Shown here piece after piece: positions 1 through 9,074 of a DNA stretch of 64,000 nt. Positions within the stretch are counted from its first letter, which is position 1. Each line of letters starts with the position of its first letter. A model generated the notes under the pieces. It saw only the letters and a program-made list of their open reading frames with translations. It had not been told where the DNA came from and made no database searches. The position numbers and the translations under genes were made by a program. The DNA is from Phycisphaerales bacterium (GTDB taxonomy: Bacteria > Planctomycetota > Phycisphaerae > Phycisphaerales > SM1A02): NCBI GenBank assembly GCA_022447205.1, contig JAKVBQ010000005.1:82357-146356 (forward strand), given 5' to 3'.

Positions 1-474
1 AGCACGAGATACCGCTACCGGAGTGAAGGCAGGACTTCACCGTGGATGTCGGGCTCCGAACTCCAGGCCGCTGCCCGGGACGGCGTGTTCACCGACGATG
101 CACAGGTTCAGATGGCCGGGCACGCGGAATGGATGACGGCGAGGGACGTGAAGGGTCTCTCGTTCACTCCGGTGGCCGAGGAAACGGAACCCGCGACCGA
201 AGAAGAGGACCGGCTCACTCGGTTCAACACCATCCGAGAGGTCATCGGGTCGTTCACACGGCAGGATGTCGAGATCGACCTGAAGGAACGAGGCACGCAT
301 GTCACGGTGAATCTGTGCGCCACGTCAACCGATCACTTCGAGATTCTCGACGACGATGCCGTGGAGCGGACCTTCATACCCTTCCATCAGGTACGATCAC
401 TGGTGGCGATCGACAACGGCAAGGGTGGGTCGATCTACCGAGAGAACCATCTTCTGAGGATCAACCTAGTCTGA
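1..474 (+). CDS. GYF_2-like domain protein, 5' end outside the window
   Basis: The reading frame is open from the first base, so the true start is probably upstream. The first methionine codon inside (46) lies within what looks like one domain, which argues against it being the start. Residues about 1-50 resemble a GYF_2 domain: aromatic residues early, then an S-P, an E-L-x-A-A-x-x-G stretch, a D-x-x-V-x-x-x-G and a W-x-x-A ending. GYF_2 domains bind peptides and are often attached to membrane proteins. The remaining ~90 residues begin with a charged linker and end in a beta-rich stretch (roughly THVTVNL through INLV) that I do not recognise; an Sm-like fold is only a guess. It sits 10 bases before a lipoprotein gene and is probably cotranscribed. 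Confidence 0.6.
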   Translation, partial: STRYRYRSEGRTSPWMSGSELQAAARDGVFTDDAQVQMAGHAEWMTARDVKGLSFTPVAEETEPATEEEDRLTRFNTIREVIGSFTRQDVEIDLKERGTHVTVNLCATSTDHFEILDDDAVERTFIPFHQVRSLVAIDNGKGGSIYRENHLLRINLV

Positions 475-484
475 AGGCAGTCAC

Positions 485-1027
485 ATGCACCATACGAGAA
501 TCATCCGACCCGCACTCACGCTTCTGGCCGTCATCATGCTCGCCTCATGCGGGGGCGGAGGCGACAGCGCGAGCACCAAGGAGATCGAATCCAAGATCAA
601 CCTGGCCACGACCTCCGCAGGGAACGCGTTCAGCTCGATGTGGAGTGACGAGCAGTCACTCTCCGCAGAGTCCGCGAGAAAACCCCAGCGAGCGGACCTT
701 GATGTGTTCTGGATGGCACTCCAATCGACCGCCAGGGATCTCGAGCGGATGAACAAGATGCTCGAAGAGAACCCGGGACTGATCGACCAGACCAGGAACT
801 ACTGGAACGGCAGGGTCCAGGAAAATCTCTCGAAGATCCAGTCATCGGGGATGCTTGTGAACATGAACGGCCCGATCACTTCGATGCTGGGCAAGGCATA
901 CGGGGAAGAACGCGTGCGCGAGAACATCCAGCGCCTCTTCGCCGCCACCGGCGCGATCCAGGCCCAACTCGGCATCGAGACCGACACGTCGCCCCAAGGC
1001 GAACCAGATCCGACTTCGGGCACATGA
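485..1027 (+). CDS. Lipoprotein of unknown function
   Basis: This 180-residue protein has a short basic N-terminus, a hydrophobic segment and a lipobox (L-A-S-C, Cys at about 22) followed by a Gly run, so it is predicted to be a lipoprotein. The mature part is helical and polar, with no recognised domain. The start is supported by an AAGG about 8 bases upstream. The stop overlaps the next start by four bases (ATGA), indicating translational coupling to the RNA methyltransferase. No function can be assigned. Confidence 0.7.
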   Translation: MHHTRIIRPALTLLAVIMLASCGGGGDSASTKEIESKINLATTSAGNAFSSMWSDEQSLSAESARKPQRADLDVFWMALQSTARDLERMNKMLEENPGLIDQTRNYWNGRVQENLSKIQSSGMLVNMNGPITSMLGKAYGEERVRENIQRLFAATGAIQAQLGIETDTSPQGEPDPTSGT

Positions 1028-1983
1028 ACCCGTCGGACGATTCGGAAGCCGGTCCGGCATTCCCACCACCAGAACTGCTGGCTCGCCTGAAAACAGTCCT
1101 TCCGGAGGATCGCCTGGACGCGTTCCTGCATGACTCGACGGAGAGGCGCAGGCCGACCATCCGCGTCAACACCATTTGCTCCGACATCGACACCGTCCGC
1201 GGAGAGCTCGAGGAAGCGGGCATCAAGACGACACCGGTCGAGTGGTGTCCGGATGCACTCAGGTGCGACGCTGATTCAAGGAGCCTCCAGGAAACACCAT
1301 CCTGGAGGAGCGGCTCGTTCCACATCCAATCACTGTCGAGCATGGCGACCGCGCCGATGCTCCAACCGGAGCCGGGAGAACGGATACTCGACATGTGTGC
1401 CGCTCCGGGAAGCAAGACCTCCCACATTGCAGCTCTGATGCGAAACGAGGGAACCCTCGTCGCAAACGATCTCTCCCGTTCACGCATGCACCGGATGCGG
1501 GCGATACTCGATCAACTGGGTGCAAGGGTGACCACTCGACTCGGGCCAGGCGAACAGATCGGGCATCGTGAACCGGATTCGTTCGACCGAGTCCTGCTCG
1601 ACGCACCATGCAGCGGGGAAGGCATGATGAAGTCCGATGACCCGAAGACCTGGTCGGGATGGCGCCCGAACACCTCGAAACGACTGGGTTCGAGGCAGAA
1701 GAGCCTGCTTCACAGCGCGATTGATGCGGTCCGGCCAGGAGGCGTCGTCGTGTATTCGACCTGCACCTTCGCACCAGAGGAAAACGAGCTGGTCCTGCAG
1801 AGGGCGATGAAGCGGTACGAGGGCCGAATCGAACTCGAACCACTTCCGTTGGAGATACCCGGATCGCTCGACCCCATCGAATCCTGGAATGACAAGGCCC
1901 TGCCCGATCTTCGTCACGCGAGAAGACTGGCTCCGCCGGGCATGGACGGATTCTTCATCGCAAGATTACGAAGGCTCGTCTGA
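1024..1983 (+). CDS. RsmB/RsmF-family rRNA cytosine-C5 methyltransferase
   Basis: A 319-residue cytoplasmic SAM-dependent methyltransferase that probably makes m5C in rRNA. It shows the family SAM-binding motif D-M-C-A-A-P-G-S-K-T (residues ~123-132), the motif D-A-P-C-S-G (Cys ~196) and the motif S-T-C-T (Cys ~247), the two cysteines used by NOP2/Sun-type enzymes. The N-terminal NusB-like domain of full-length RsmB is missing and there is no C-terminal PUA-like extension, so the exact target (RsmB, RsmF or another) cannot be fixed. It is coupled to the upstream lipoprotein gene and overlaps the convergent RNase D gene by 18 bases. Confidence 0.85.
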   Translation: MNPSDDSEAGPAFPPPELLARLKTVLPEDRLDAFLHDSTERRRPTIRVNTICSDIDTVRGELEEAGIKTTPVEWCPDALRCDADSRSLQETPSWRSGSFHIQSLSSMATAPMLQPEPGERILDMCAAPGSKTSHIAALMRNEGTLVANDLSRSRMHRMRAILDQLGARVTTRLGPGEQIGHREPDSFDRVLLDAPCSGEGMMKSDDPKTWSGWRPNTSKRLGSRQKSLLHSAIDAVRPGGVVVYSTCTFAPEENELVLQRAMKRYEGRIELEPLPLEIPGSLDPIESWNDKALPDLRHARRLAPPGMDGFFIARLRRLV

Positions 1984-3294
1984 AGGCTGGCTGCCGTTTC
2001 CATGAAGGCCGGAACCGTCATGGACGGTGCCCTGTTCATCGACGACCGCACCACGATCGCCCCAGCTCACGGACAGCCTGCGTTTCCCGTCGAGGAACGC
2101 GCCGAGCCATTCACCAAGCGCCTCGAATCTCCAGTCGCTGGGTTCGAACAGTGGAGTCCGGTCCGGGAGATAGGCAAGCAGGTACCAGTTGGCGAGCGCA
2201 GAACGCGTGATGACCATGCCTGGTGCGATCCCGAGCGCGAGCAGGCGCGTGCAGATGACGGTCCACAATGCGTCGATCGCAACCTGGTCGGAAGCGCTCT
2301 CCGCGGATGACCCGGTGATCTTCCGCTCCGGCAGTGGAAGTTCATCCGCACGCGCGATCAGGTCAATGAGGTCCTGGTGCCAACGTTCACCCGTGGGACG
2401 CGGAAGTCCACGAATTCCGATCAGGTCGGCCCTCTTGGACGGCCTCTTCCGTACCAGTTCGAGCAGCGAGCTGTCGGGCAGGACCACCCGATGAGGACGG
2501 TCCTCGGCATGCGCGATGCGATCACGCTCCAGAACCAGTGCACGAAGAAGAGCCTGAGCCCGAGGCTTGAGATGCATGCCCTTCGAAGCACGACGGGTCT
2601 GGGGGTCGGGGTCGAACTCAAGCCCGCCGCTCATGCGGCTCGTGCATTCATTGCGCACCCAGTCAAGGGTGCCTCGCTGTTCGAGATCGCCCTTGAGCAT
2701 CGTCCAGAGCATGGGCAGGTACCGGACATCGTCCACGGCATATCGAAGCTGCTGGGCGCTCAGCGGACGGGCATCCCAGTTGGTGAACGTGTGGCCCTTG
2801 CCGAGTCGCTGACCGGTATAGGACTCGATCACCCGTGCCAGGCCCACGGGCCAGGGGAGACCGGCGAAGGCGGCAGCGACCTGGGTGTCGATGACGCACT
2901 GTGGCTCGACACCGATCTCCCGGCGGACGTGCATCAGGTCGACGTGACCCGCATGGACGATCGTCTCGACTTCAGGATCCGCAAGCGCCTCCCAGATCGG
3001 CGTCAGGTCGTCGAGAACGAAGGGATCGACGATGGCGACAAGATCGGTGGTGGCGAGCTGGATCAGGCAGATGCGAGGGTGGTAGGTCTCCTCGCCGATG
3101 AACTCCGTGTCATAGGCCACGAGACCGGCATCCCGGATTTCATGAACGACCTCGTCGAGTTCCTCGGCGGTGACCACCATCCGCGGCGGGCTGGATGGAA
3201 CCTCGGGATGCGAGATCGGCGGCTTGAAGTCGACATCCTTGTCGGCATGAGCCTCTTCGTGCTGGAATGATCGCTTGCGACGCCGATAGCTCAC
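1966..3294 (-). CDS. rnd: Ribonuclease D
   Basis: A 3'-5' exoribonuclease of the DEDD family, involved in trimming tRNA and other small RNA 3' ends. Exo I is Y-D-T-E (Asp ~62, Glu ~64), exo II is in H-A-G-H-V-D-L, and exo III is Y-A-V-D-D, which together place it in the DEDDy class. An HRDC domain follows, then a second helical domain, giving 442 residues against about 375-390 for typical RNase D. The start is uncertain. GTG at 3294 has an AGGAC about 8 bases upstream and is preferred. ATG at 3180 would give 404 residues and also keep the exonuclease domain. A longer open frame to 3621 would overlap the divergent SYLF gene and is unlikely. Confidence 0.85.
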   Translation of the reverse strand: MSYRRRKRSFQHEEAHADKDVDFKPPISHPEVPSSPPRMVVTAEELDEVVHEIRDAGLVAYDTEFIGEETYHPRICLIQLATTDLVAIVDPFVLDDLTPIWEALADPEVETIVHAGHVDLMHVRREIGVEPQCVIDTQVAAAFAGLPWPVGLARVIESYTGQRLGKGHTFTNWDARPLSAQQLRYAVDDVRYLPMLWTMLKGDLEQRGTLDWVRNECTSRMSGGLEFDPDPQTRRASKGMHLKPRAQALLRALVLERDRIAHAEDRPHRVVLPDSSLLELVRKRPSKRADLIGIRGLPRPTGERWHQDLIDLIARADELPLPERKITGSSAESASDQVAIDALWTVICTRLLALGIAPGMVITRSALANWYLLAYLPDRTPLFEPSDWRFEALGEWLGAFLDGKRRLSVSWGDRGAVVDEQGTVHDGSGLHGNGSQPSDEPS

Positions 3295-3413
3295 TGTGAG
3301 TGTCCTGTTGACAATCTGGTGGTTCCGTCTGGGAAGAGGACAAGAATAGCCGACCGATGGGTCGAGGGCAGCCACTTTGAACCAGCCAGGAGCAAGTTCC
3401 GGAGAAGTACCGC

Positions 3414-3419
3414 TAGAAT
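3414..3419 (+). promoter_or_regulatory. Possible -10 element TAGAAT for the SYLF lipoprotein gene
   Basis: TAGAAT lies about 46 bases before the chosen start, in the 171-base intergenic region between divergent genes. No good -35 hexamer is seen at 16-18 bases, so support is limited. Confidence 0.3.
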
Positions 3420-3465
3420 GGACTTCGGCAAGATGCCGATTCACGCATGGAGCAGGAGTATGAAC

Positions 3466-4164
3466 ATGTGTCAGAAGTCCGTCTGGATGACCCGTACGGT
3501 GGCGATCGGAGCCCTTCTCGGCGTGCTGGGAGGTTGCGCTTCGGACATGACCGGAGTCATCAGCAGCGACGTCACTGCCTTCCGGCGGATCGAGGCCTCG
3601 AAGGGTGCGATTCCCGATCACGTGCTTGCCGGGGCCAGGGCGGTCGCGATCTTCTCCAGCACCCAGGCAGGACTGGTGATCGGCGGAAAGGGTGGCGACG
3701 GTCTCTTCGTGAAGCGACTCGAGGATGGATGGTCGCCCCCGCTTGCGGTCGACCTGGTCGAAGGCACCATCGGCCTCCAGATCGGCGCCCAGAGCGAGGA
3801 CATCGTCTACATCTTCAACACCGACGAGGCCGTCCAGCGATTCCTCGAAGAAGGCAGGTACGCTGTCGCCGAGATGTCCGGTTCATTCGGTGAAACCGCG
3901 GGTCGATCCGACGGTGCGGAACTCCCGACCGATCCGGTCGCAATCTACAACCGGACCTCCGGGGTCTACGGTGGGATGGTCGTGGGCGGCAAGGGGTTCG
4001 CGATCGACATGGAACTCAACCGAAGGACCTACGGCCCGGACGTGACGGTCGACCAGATCGTGAACGGCAGGGTCGATCCACCACCGGGAACCCTGGTGCT
4101 CTGGAAGCTGCTCGACACCGGCGAAACCTCTGACCGGCACGCAGGCGTCGACACCGGAAGTTGA
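3466..4164 (+). CDS. SYLF-domain lipoprotein
   Basis: A 232-residue protein with a signal peptide and lipobox (L-G-G-C) followed by a SYLF (DUF500, YSC84-type) domain, a lipid- or actin-associated fold found in bacterial envelope proteins. Visible family features are the early A-x-A-V-A-I-F stretch, two V-x-G-G-K-G repeats and the Y-N-R-T-S-G-V-Y-G-G region near the C-terminal third. The start at 3466 is 7 bases after an AGGAG, a better spacing than the in-frame ATG at 3460. It is monocistronic as far as can be seen. Its role is probably envelope-associated, but the substrate is unknown. Confidence 0.8.
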   Translation: MCQKSVWMTRTVAIGALLGVLGGCASDMTGVISSDVTAFRRIEASKGAIPDHVLAGARAVAIFSSTQAGLVIGGKGGDGLFVKRLEDGWSPPLAVDLVEGTIGLQIGAQSEDIVYIFNTDEAVQRFLEEGRYAVAEMSGSFGETAGRSDGAELPTDPVAIYNRTSGVYGGMVVGGKGFAIDMELNRRTYGPDVTVDQIVNGRVDPPPGTLVLWKLLDTGETSDRHAGVDTGS

Positions 4165-4237
4165 CCGTGTGACCGCAGGAAGCGGGAACACGAGGCATCA
4201 AGTTGCGGACTTCCGAGTCCCATGGCGGGCTTCGAGC

Positions 4238-4266
4238 TTGTATCAGGCTTCCGCACCCCGCAGAAT
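4238..4266 (+). promoter_or_regulatory. Candidate leaderless promoter for the first PSD1 gene
   Basis: TTGTAT (4238-4243), a 17-base spacer and CAGAAT (4261-4266) lie immediately before the ATG at 4273. The six-base gap between the hexamer and the ATG would put transcription start on or next to the start codon. The -35 matches the consensus at only three positions. Confidence 0.4.
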
Positions 4267-4272
4267 AGGGAC

Positions 4273-7035
4273 ATGATGTCGAGTCCTCCCCACATCAAGC
4301 GAAGAATCGGATGGCTGGCCGGAATCGTCGGCCTGACCCTGATCCCTCTGCATGCGGACGACCCGACGAGCTCCCACTGGGCATGGCAACAGCTCCAACC
4401 CAGGGAACTTCCGGAAGTCGATCGCGAGGCATGGTGCCGAAACGGCATCGATCATTTCATTCTCGCCAGGCTCGAGGCCTCCGGACTGACCCCTGCTCCG
4501 GAAGCGAGCCGAGAGGCCCTGGTGCGCCGGGCGACGTTCGACCTCACCGGTCTGCCTCCGACCCCGGAAGAGGTCCAGACGTTCATCGCGGATGATGCCC
4601 CCGACGCATGGGAACGATTGATCGACCGCCTGCTCGACTCACCCCACTACGGCGAACGCTGGGGCAGACACTGGCTCGACGTGGTCAGGTACGCGGAGAC
4701 CAATGGATTCGAACGCGACTCCCAGAAGCCGGAAGTGTGGCGCTACCGGGACTGGGTCGTCTCGAGCCTGAACGAGGACAAGCCCTACGACCGATTCCTG
4801 ATCGAACAGATCGCCGGCGACGAGCTCGAGGACCGGACGGCGGAAACGGTCGCCGCGACCGGCATGCATCGACTGGCCATCTGGGACGACGAGCCGACCG
4901 ACGTGCCACAGGCACTTGCAGACGACCTCGACTCGATCGTGGACACCACGGTGCGTGCGACCCTCGGAGTCTCCATCGGGTGTGCTCGCTGCCACGATCA
5001 CAAGGGCGATCCGATCCCGCAGGAGGACTACTACCGGCTGACGGCGTTCTTCAACGGCGTGAAGCCCTATCGGAACCCGACGGGTGGCACGCACATCTCG
5101 ATGGCGAACATCCTCAGGCAGATGCCACGCGATCCCGATGCGGAACCTCATGAGGTCCTGCTTGAACGGTTCAACGAGACCCGAAGTCGACACGCCGAAG
5201 CGATCCGGGAACTTGAACGGAGTGCGGGCATCGAAAGCAGTCCTCCATCGGAGGGCCTCGTGGCGCACTACGCGTTCGACGCGGCCGAGAACGGCATCGC
5301 GATCGACTCCACGGGCGACCACGATGGGCGGATCGAATCCGCCGAGATCATCGATGAAGGCATCCTGGGCGGAGCGATCCAATTCGACCGTCACGAGGAA
5401 CACGTGGTGATCGATCGCTCGATCGAGGACGACTTCACGATCTCCCTCTTCTTCAGGACCAGTGCGAAGGGTCCGGGCAACGACCGGGATCCGAGATGGT
5501 TCCAGGGTGCGGGGCTCGTGGACGGTGAGATCTCGGGAATCGTCCGGGACTTCGGGATCTCGATGATCGGGAACGGCACCCTGGCCGCAGGCTCCGGCGC
5601 ACCGGAACGGTTCATCAACTCGCCACCGGGCTTCAACGATGGTGCATGGCACCATGTCGCGATGACCCGGTCCCGCGAAACCGGCGAGATCGCACTCCAC
5701 GTCGACGGCATCGAAGTGGACCGTGCAAAGGGCAACACCGACCCGCTTGATTCGCCGTCACGCCTGACGATCGGCAGGATGCAACCCGACAACGGACCGT
5801 TCCGAGGTGCGATCGACGAGGTTCGTCTCTACGACCGGGTCCTCGCACCCGAGGAGATCCTCGGCATCGCGGGACGATTCGCCACGAACATCGAGGCGAC
5901 GAAGCCCCGACTTGCAGGCATGGAGAGCGCGTACGAATCACACCATGCCGCACTCGCCGGACTGAAGGTCCCGGACGTGGAGATGATCTCACTCCTCTCC
6001 CTCCAGGAGAACGGGACCACCCCGCCCCCGACCCACGTGCTCAACAGGGGCAGCGTGCATGGCAAGGGAGCAATCGTCGAGCCGGGCGTGCCTCGAATCC
6101 TCGAGCACCTCGCACCCCTGCCGACCGTGACCCCGAACGTGGACGGTGACTCCTCGGGCAGGCGCCTGGCCTTCGCACGGTGGGTCACGGATCCGGCGAA
6201 CGCCGCGACCACCCGGACCGTCACCAATCGAATCTGGCATCACCATTTCGGTCGAGGAATCGTCCCCTCGACGAATGACTTCGGAGTGCTCGGCCTGCCA
6301 CCCTCGCACCCGGAACTCCTGGACTGGCTCGCCGCGAGCTTCGTCGAGATGGACTGGAGCCTGAAGTCGCTGCACAAGTTGATCATGGAATCAAGCACCT
6401 ACCGGATGTCGTCCAACCCGACCCGACGGATGCTGGTGGAGGACCCGAACAACAGGTTGCGGACCAGGTTCGACCTGAGAAGGCTCGACGCGGAGGAGAT
6501 CCGGGACTCCATGCTCACGGCCAGCGGCGAGATCGACCTCGTCGTCGGCGGACCGAGTGTCAGGCCCCCGATGCCACGCGAGGTCCTCGAGACGAGTTCG
6601 CGACCGGACCAGGTGTGGCCCGTCACATCACCGGATGACGTGGGACGAAGGTCGATCTACATCTCCACCAAGCGCTCACTGCTTGATCCGATGCTCACGG
6701 TCTTCGACCTGGCGGACCCGGACAACCCCTGCCCCGAACGCTTCAGCACCACCCAGCCGACCCAGTCCCTGAGCATGCTGAACAGCGATTTCACGAACGA
6801 TCGTTCCCGCGCGTTCGCCGATCGGCTCCGTGAGGAGTTCCCGGACGACGTGCAGGCGCAGGTTCGCCGTGGGCTTCATCTTGTAACCGGCAGGATCCCG
6901 GATACGATCGATGTCGGGCACGGGGTCGACTTCATCCGCGAGCTGTGCGACGAGGATGGCCTTGATGAACGAGAGGCACTCGCCTCATTCTGCCTCGTCG
7001 CCCTGAACCTCAACGAATTCCTGTACGTGGACTGA
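4273..7035 (+). CDS. DUF1549/DUF1553 (PSD1) protein with LamG insertion
   Basis: A 920-residue exported protein of the planctomycete PSD1 type. After a signal peptide comes a DUF1549 domain (~45-260) containing the conserved C-A-R-C-H-D-H-K haem-like CxxCH motif. A LamG/concanavalin-like domain follows at about 345-545, beginning with the characteristic L-V-A-H-Y-A-F-D strand. DUF1553 (~620-910) includes N-R-I-W-H-H-H-F-G-R-G. The N-terminal planctomycete cytochrome c domain found in the paralog at 12415-15783 is absent. Three bases separate it from the DUF1501 gene, the usual partner. These pairs are abundant in planctomycetes and are thought to act in periplasmic polysaccharide or sulfated-glycan use, but no biochemical activity is established here. 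Confidence 0.85.
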   Translation: MMSSPPHIKRRIGWLAGIVGLTLIPLHADDPTSSHWAWQQLQPRELPEVDREAWCRNGIDHFILARLEASGLTPAPEASREALVRRATFDLTGLPPTPEEVQTFIADDAPDAWERLIDRLLDSPHYGERWGRHWLDVVRYAETNGFERDSQKPEVWRYRDWVVSSLNEDKPYDRFLIEQIAGDELEDRTAETVAATGMHRLAIWDDEPTDVPQALADDLDSIVDTTVRATLGVSIGCARCHDHKGDPIPQEDYYRLTAFFNGVKPYRNPTGGTHISMANILRQMPRDPDAEPHEVLLERFNETRSRHAEAIRELERSAGIESSPPSEGLVAHYAFDAAENGIAIDSTGDHDGRIESAEIIDEGILGGAIQFDRHEEHVVIDRSIEDDFTISLFFRTSAKGPGNDRDPRWFQGAGLVDGEISGIVRDFGISMIGNGTLAAGSGAPERFINSPPGFNDGAWHHVAMTRSRETGEIALHVDGIEVDRAKGNTDPLDSPSRLTIGRMQPDNGPFRGAIDEVRLYDRVLAPEEILGIAGRFATNIEATKPRLAGMESAYESHHAALAGLKVPDVEMISLLSLQENGTTPPPTHVLNRGSVHGKGAIVEPGVPRILEHLAPLPTVTPNVDGDSSGRRLAFARWVTDPANAATTRTVTNRIWHHHFGRGIVPSTNDFGVLGLPPSHPELLDWLAASFVEMDWSLKSLHKLIMESSTYRMSSNPTRRMLVEDPNNRLRTRFDLRRLDAEEIRDSMLTASGEIDLVVGGPSVRPPMPREVLETSSRPDQVWPVTSPDDVGRRSIYISTKRSLLDPMLTVFDLADPDNPCPERFSTTQPTQSLSMLNSDFTNDRSRAFADRLREEFPDDVQAQVRRGLHLVTGRIPDTIDVGHGVDFIRELCDEDGLDEREALASFCLVALNLNEFLYVD

Positions 7036-7038
7036 GCC

Positions 7039-8526
7039 ATGACCACCTCGAAGGACAATCACGCACCGCAGGATGCCTTCTGCGGAAGAACACGCAGGGA
7101 GTTCCTCTGGCAGACCGGCGGGGGCTTCACGGGACTGGCCCTCGGTTCGATGCTTGCGCAGGACGGCTTCCTGGCGAGCCAGTCGCTCGCCGCGGACGGC
7201 GTGACCTCCTTCAACCCCCTCCAGCCCAAGCCTCCGGCCTTCGCGCCGAAGGCCAAGCGGGTGATCTTCCTCTTCATGTACGGCGGACCGTCGCACGTGG
7301 ATCTCTTCGACTACAAGCCGGAACTCTTCAAGTACGACGGCAAGACGATCGAGGTGGACACCAAGGGACGCAGCGGAAACCGGAACGTCGGCAGGGTCAT
7401 CGGACCGAAATGGAAGTTCAAGCAGCATGGTGAGTGCGGTGCGCACGTCAGCACCCTCTTCCCGCACCTGTCCACATGCGTGGACGACATCGCCTTCCTG
7501 AAGGGGATGTACGCGGAAAGTCCCCTCCACGGCTCCGCGATGCTGATGATGAATTCGGGAAGGATCCTTCCCGGTGCTCCCGCGATCGGGTCATGGGTCA
7601 ACTACGGACTCGGCTCCGTGAACGAGAACCTCCCGGGGTTCGTGGTCATGCTCGACAAGACCGGAGGGCCGATCTCGGGTGCGAAGAACTGGTCGAGCGG
7701 CTACATGCCGGCGACCTATGCCGGAACGGTCCTTCGTGGCCAGGGCGCACCGATCCTCGACCTCGCGAATCCGAAGGGCCGATCCCGGGCCATGCAGCGC
7801 AAGCTGATCGATCGACTTCGGATGTACAACGATCGACATGCCGCCCTTCGGGAAGGCAACCCGGATCTCGAGGCGCGGATCCAGGGCTACGAGCTGGCCT
7901 ACCGGATGCAGACCACGGCACCTGAAGCGGTCGACATCGACAAGGAGAAGCCGAAGACCAAGGAGCTCTACGGCATCGGCGAAGGCCGGACCGACGACTT
8001 CGGTCGCAAGTGCCTCCTTGCTCGTCGTCTGGTCGAGCGCGGGGTCAGGTTCGTGCAGATCTACTCAGGCGGCGCCCACAACGACGCCAACTGGGATGCG
8101 CACGGCGATCTCGTCAAGAACCACGAGTACCACTGCGGCAACACGGACAAGCCGATTGCCGGGCTCCTGAAGGATCTCAAGCAACGCGGGATGCTCGACG
8201 ACACCCTCGTGGTCTGGGGCGGAGAGTTCGGCCGACAGCCGATCGCGGAATACGCGGAAGGCACCGGGCGCGACCACAACTCATGGGGATTCACGATGTG
8301 GATGGCCGGCGGCGGCATCAAGGGCGGCACCACCGTCGGCGGCACCGATGAACTCGGCAACAAGGCGGTTCCGGAAACCGGCAGGTACCACGTGAACCGA
8401 CTCCACGCGACGATCCTCAACCAGCTCGGCCTGGATCCCAATGCGCTGAGCTACTTCCACGCAGGTCTCGACCAGAAACTGGTCGGAGTCGAAGGCGCGG
8501 AACCGATCACCGAACTGTTCGCCTGA
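7039..8526 (+). CDS. DUF1501 (sulfatase-like) Tat-exported protein
   Basis: A 495-residue protein with a twin-arginine type N-terminus (T-R-R-E-F-L followed by a Gly/Leu-rich stretch) and a DUF1501 domain of the alkaline phosphatase/sulfatase-like superfamily. Landmarks are F-L-F-M-Y-G-G-P-S-H-V-D-L-F-D, the central W-G-G-E-F-G-R and the D-H-N motif followed by G-F-T-M-W-M-A-G-G-G. It is the second gene of the PSD1 pair, three bases downstream. It is probably periplasmic, and its catalytic substrate is unknown. Confidence 0.88.
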   Translation: MTTSKDNHAPQDAFCGRTRREFLWQTGGGFTGLALGSMLAQDGFLASQSLAADGVTSFNPLQPKPPAFAPKAKRVIFLFMYGGPSHVDLFDYKPELFKYDGKTIEVDTKGRSGNRNVGRVIGPKWKFKQHGECGAHVSTLFPHLSTCVDDIAFLKGMYAESPLHGSAMLMMNSGRILPGAPAIGSWVNYGLGSVNENLPGFVVMLDKTGGPISGAKNWSSGYMPATYAGTVLRGQGAPILDLANPKGRSRAMQRKLIDRLRMYNDRHAALREGNPDLEARIQGYELAYRMQTTAPEAVDIDKEKPKTKELYGIGEGRTDDFGRKCLLARRLVERGVRFVQIYSGGAHNDANWDAHGDLVKNHEYHCGNTDKPIAGLLKDLKQRGMLDDTLVVWGGEFGRQPIAEYAEGTGRDHNSWGFTMWMAGGGIKGGTTVGGTDELGNKAVPETGRYHVNRLHATILNQLGLDPNALSYFHAGLDQKLVGVEGAEPITELFA

Positions 8527-8558
8527 GCAGGAAACGAATCGGACGCCGGGAGAAGACC

Positions 8559-9053
8559 ATGAAGGAACTGCTGGCACTTCGGCACGCGAAGAGTTCCCAC
8601 TCGATGCCGGGCCTGCGCGATCATGATCGATCGCTCAACGAGCGGGGACGGAATGCCGCACCACGCGTGGGGCGACTCCTTGCCCGCGAGAACCTGCTTC
8701 CCGACCTGATCCTGTGTTCGAGCGCAACCAGGACGATGGAGACCACCGCCCTGGTGACGGCCGCGATGGAGTGCGAGCCGAGGACGCTCTTCCTGGAAGA
8801 GCTCTACCTTGCAGCACCGGACACCATCCTCGACGCCGCCATGCGACATGGGGAGGACTGCAACAGGGTCCTCGTCGTCGGCCACAACCCGGGCATGGAG
8901 GACGTGATGACCCTGCTCGGACTGGGCATGCGCGAGATGCCCACGGCGGCGCTCGCGCACATCACCTTCGAGACCGATGAGTGGCTGCTGGCCACCTCCG
9001 CACGGCGGATCACGCTCGAGAACTTCTGGCTCGCACGCAGTCTCCCGGACTGA
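8559..9053 (+). CDS. sixA: SixA-like histidine phosphatase
   Basis: A 164-residue single-domain histidine phosphatase. The catalytic motif L-R-H-A-K-S-S is at residues 7-13, with the second conserved region L-C-S-S-A-T-R-T and the second histidine in V-V-G-H-N-P-G. This R-H-A-K variant is the signature of SixA-type phosphohistidine phosphatases, which dephosphorylate histidine phosphotransfer domains; the true partner is not visible in the window. GGAG lies 7 bases before the ATG. It follows the DUF1501 gene by 32 bases, so it may ride on the same transcript. Confidence 0.8.
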   Translation: MKELLALRHAKSSHSMPGLRDHDRSLNERGRNAAPRVGRLLARENLLPDLILCSSATRTMETTALVTAAMECEPRTLFLEELYLAAPDTILDAAMRHGEDCNRVLVVGHNPGMEDVMTLLGLGMREMPTAALAHITFETDEWLLATSARRITLENFWLARSLPD

Positions 9054-9060
9054 GTCCGGG
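9044..9060. terminator. 17-base palindrome at the convergent sixA/exosortase junction
   Basis: CCCGGACT and AGTCCGGG flank a single G and overlap the sixA stop codon, 14 bases from the end of the convergent exosortase gene. The position fits a bidirectional terminator, but there is no strong T tract. Confidence 0.35.
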
Positions 9061-9074
9061 TGCAGACCGCATCG

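Noticed and set aside
2377..3270. 297-residue plus-strand open frame
   Set aside because: It lies antisense to RNase D, whose catalytic motifs are intact; the plus frame has no recognisable domain and reflects GC-rich open-frame shadowing.
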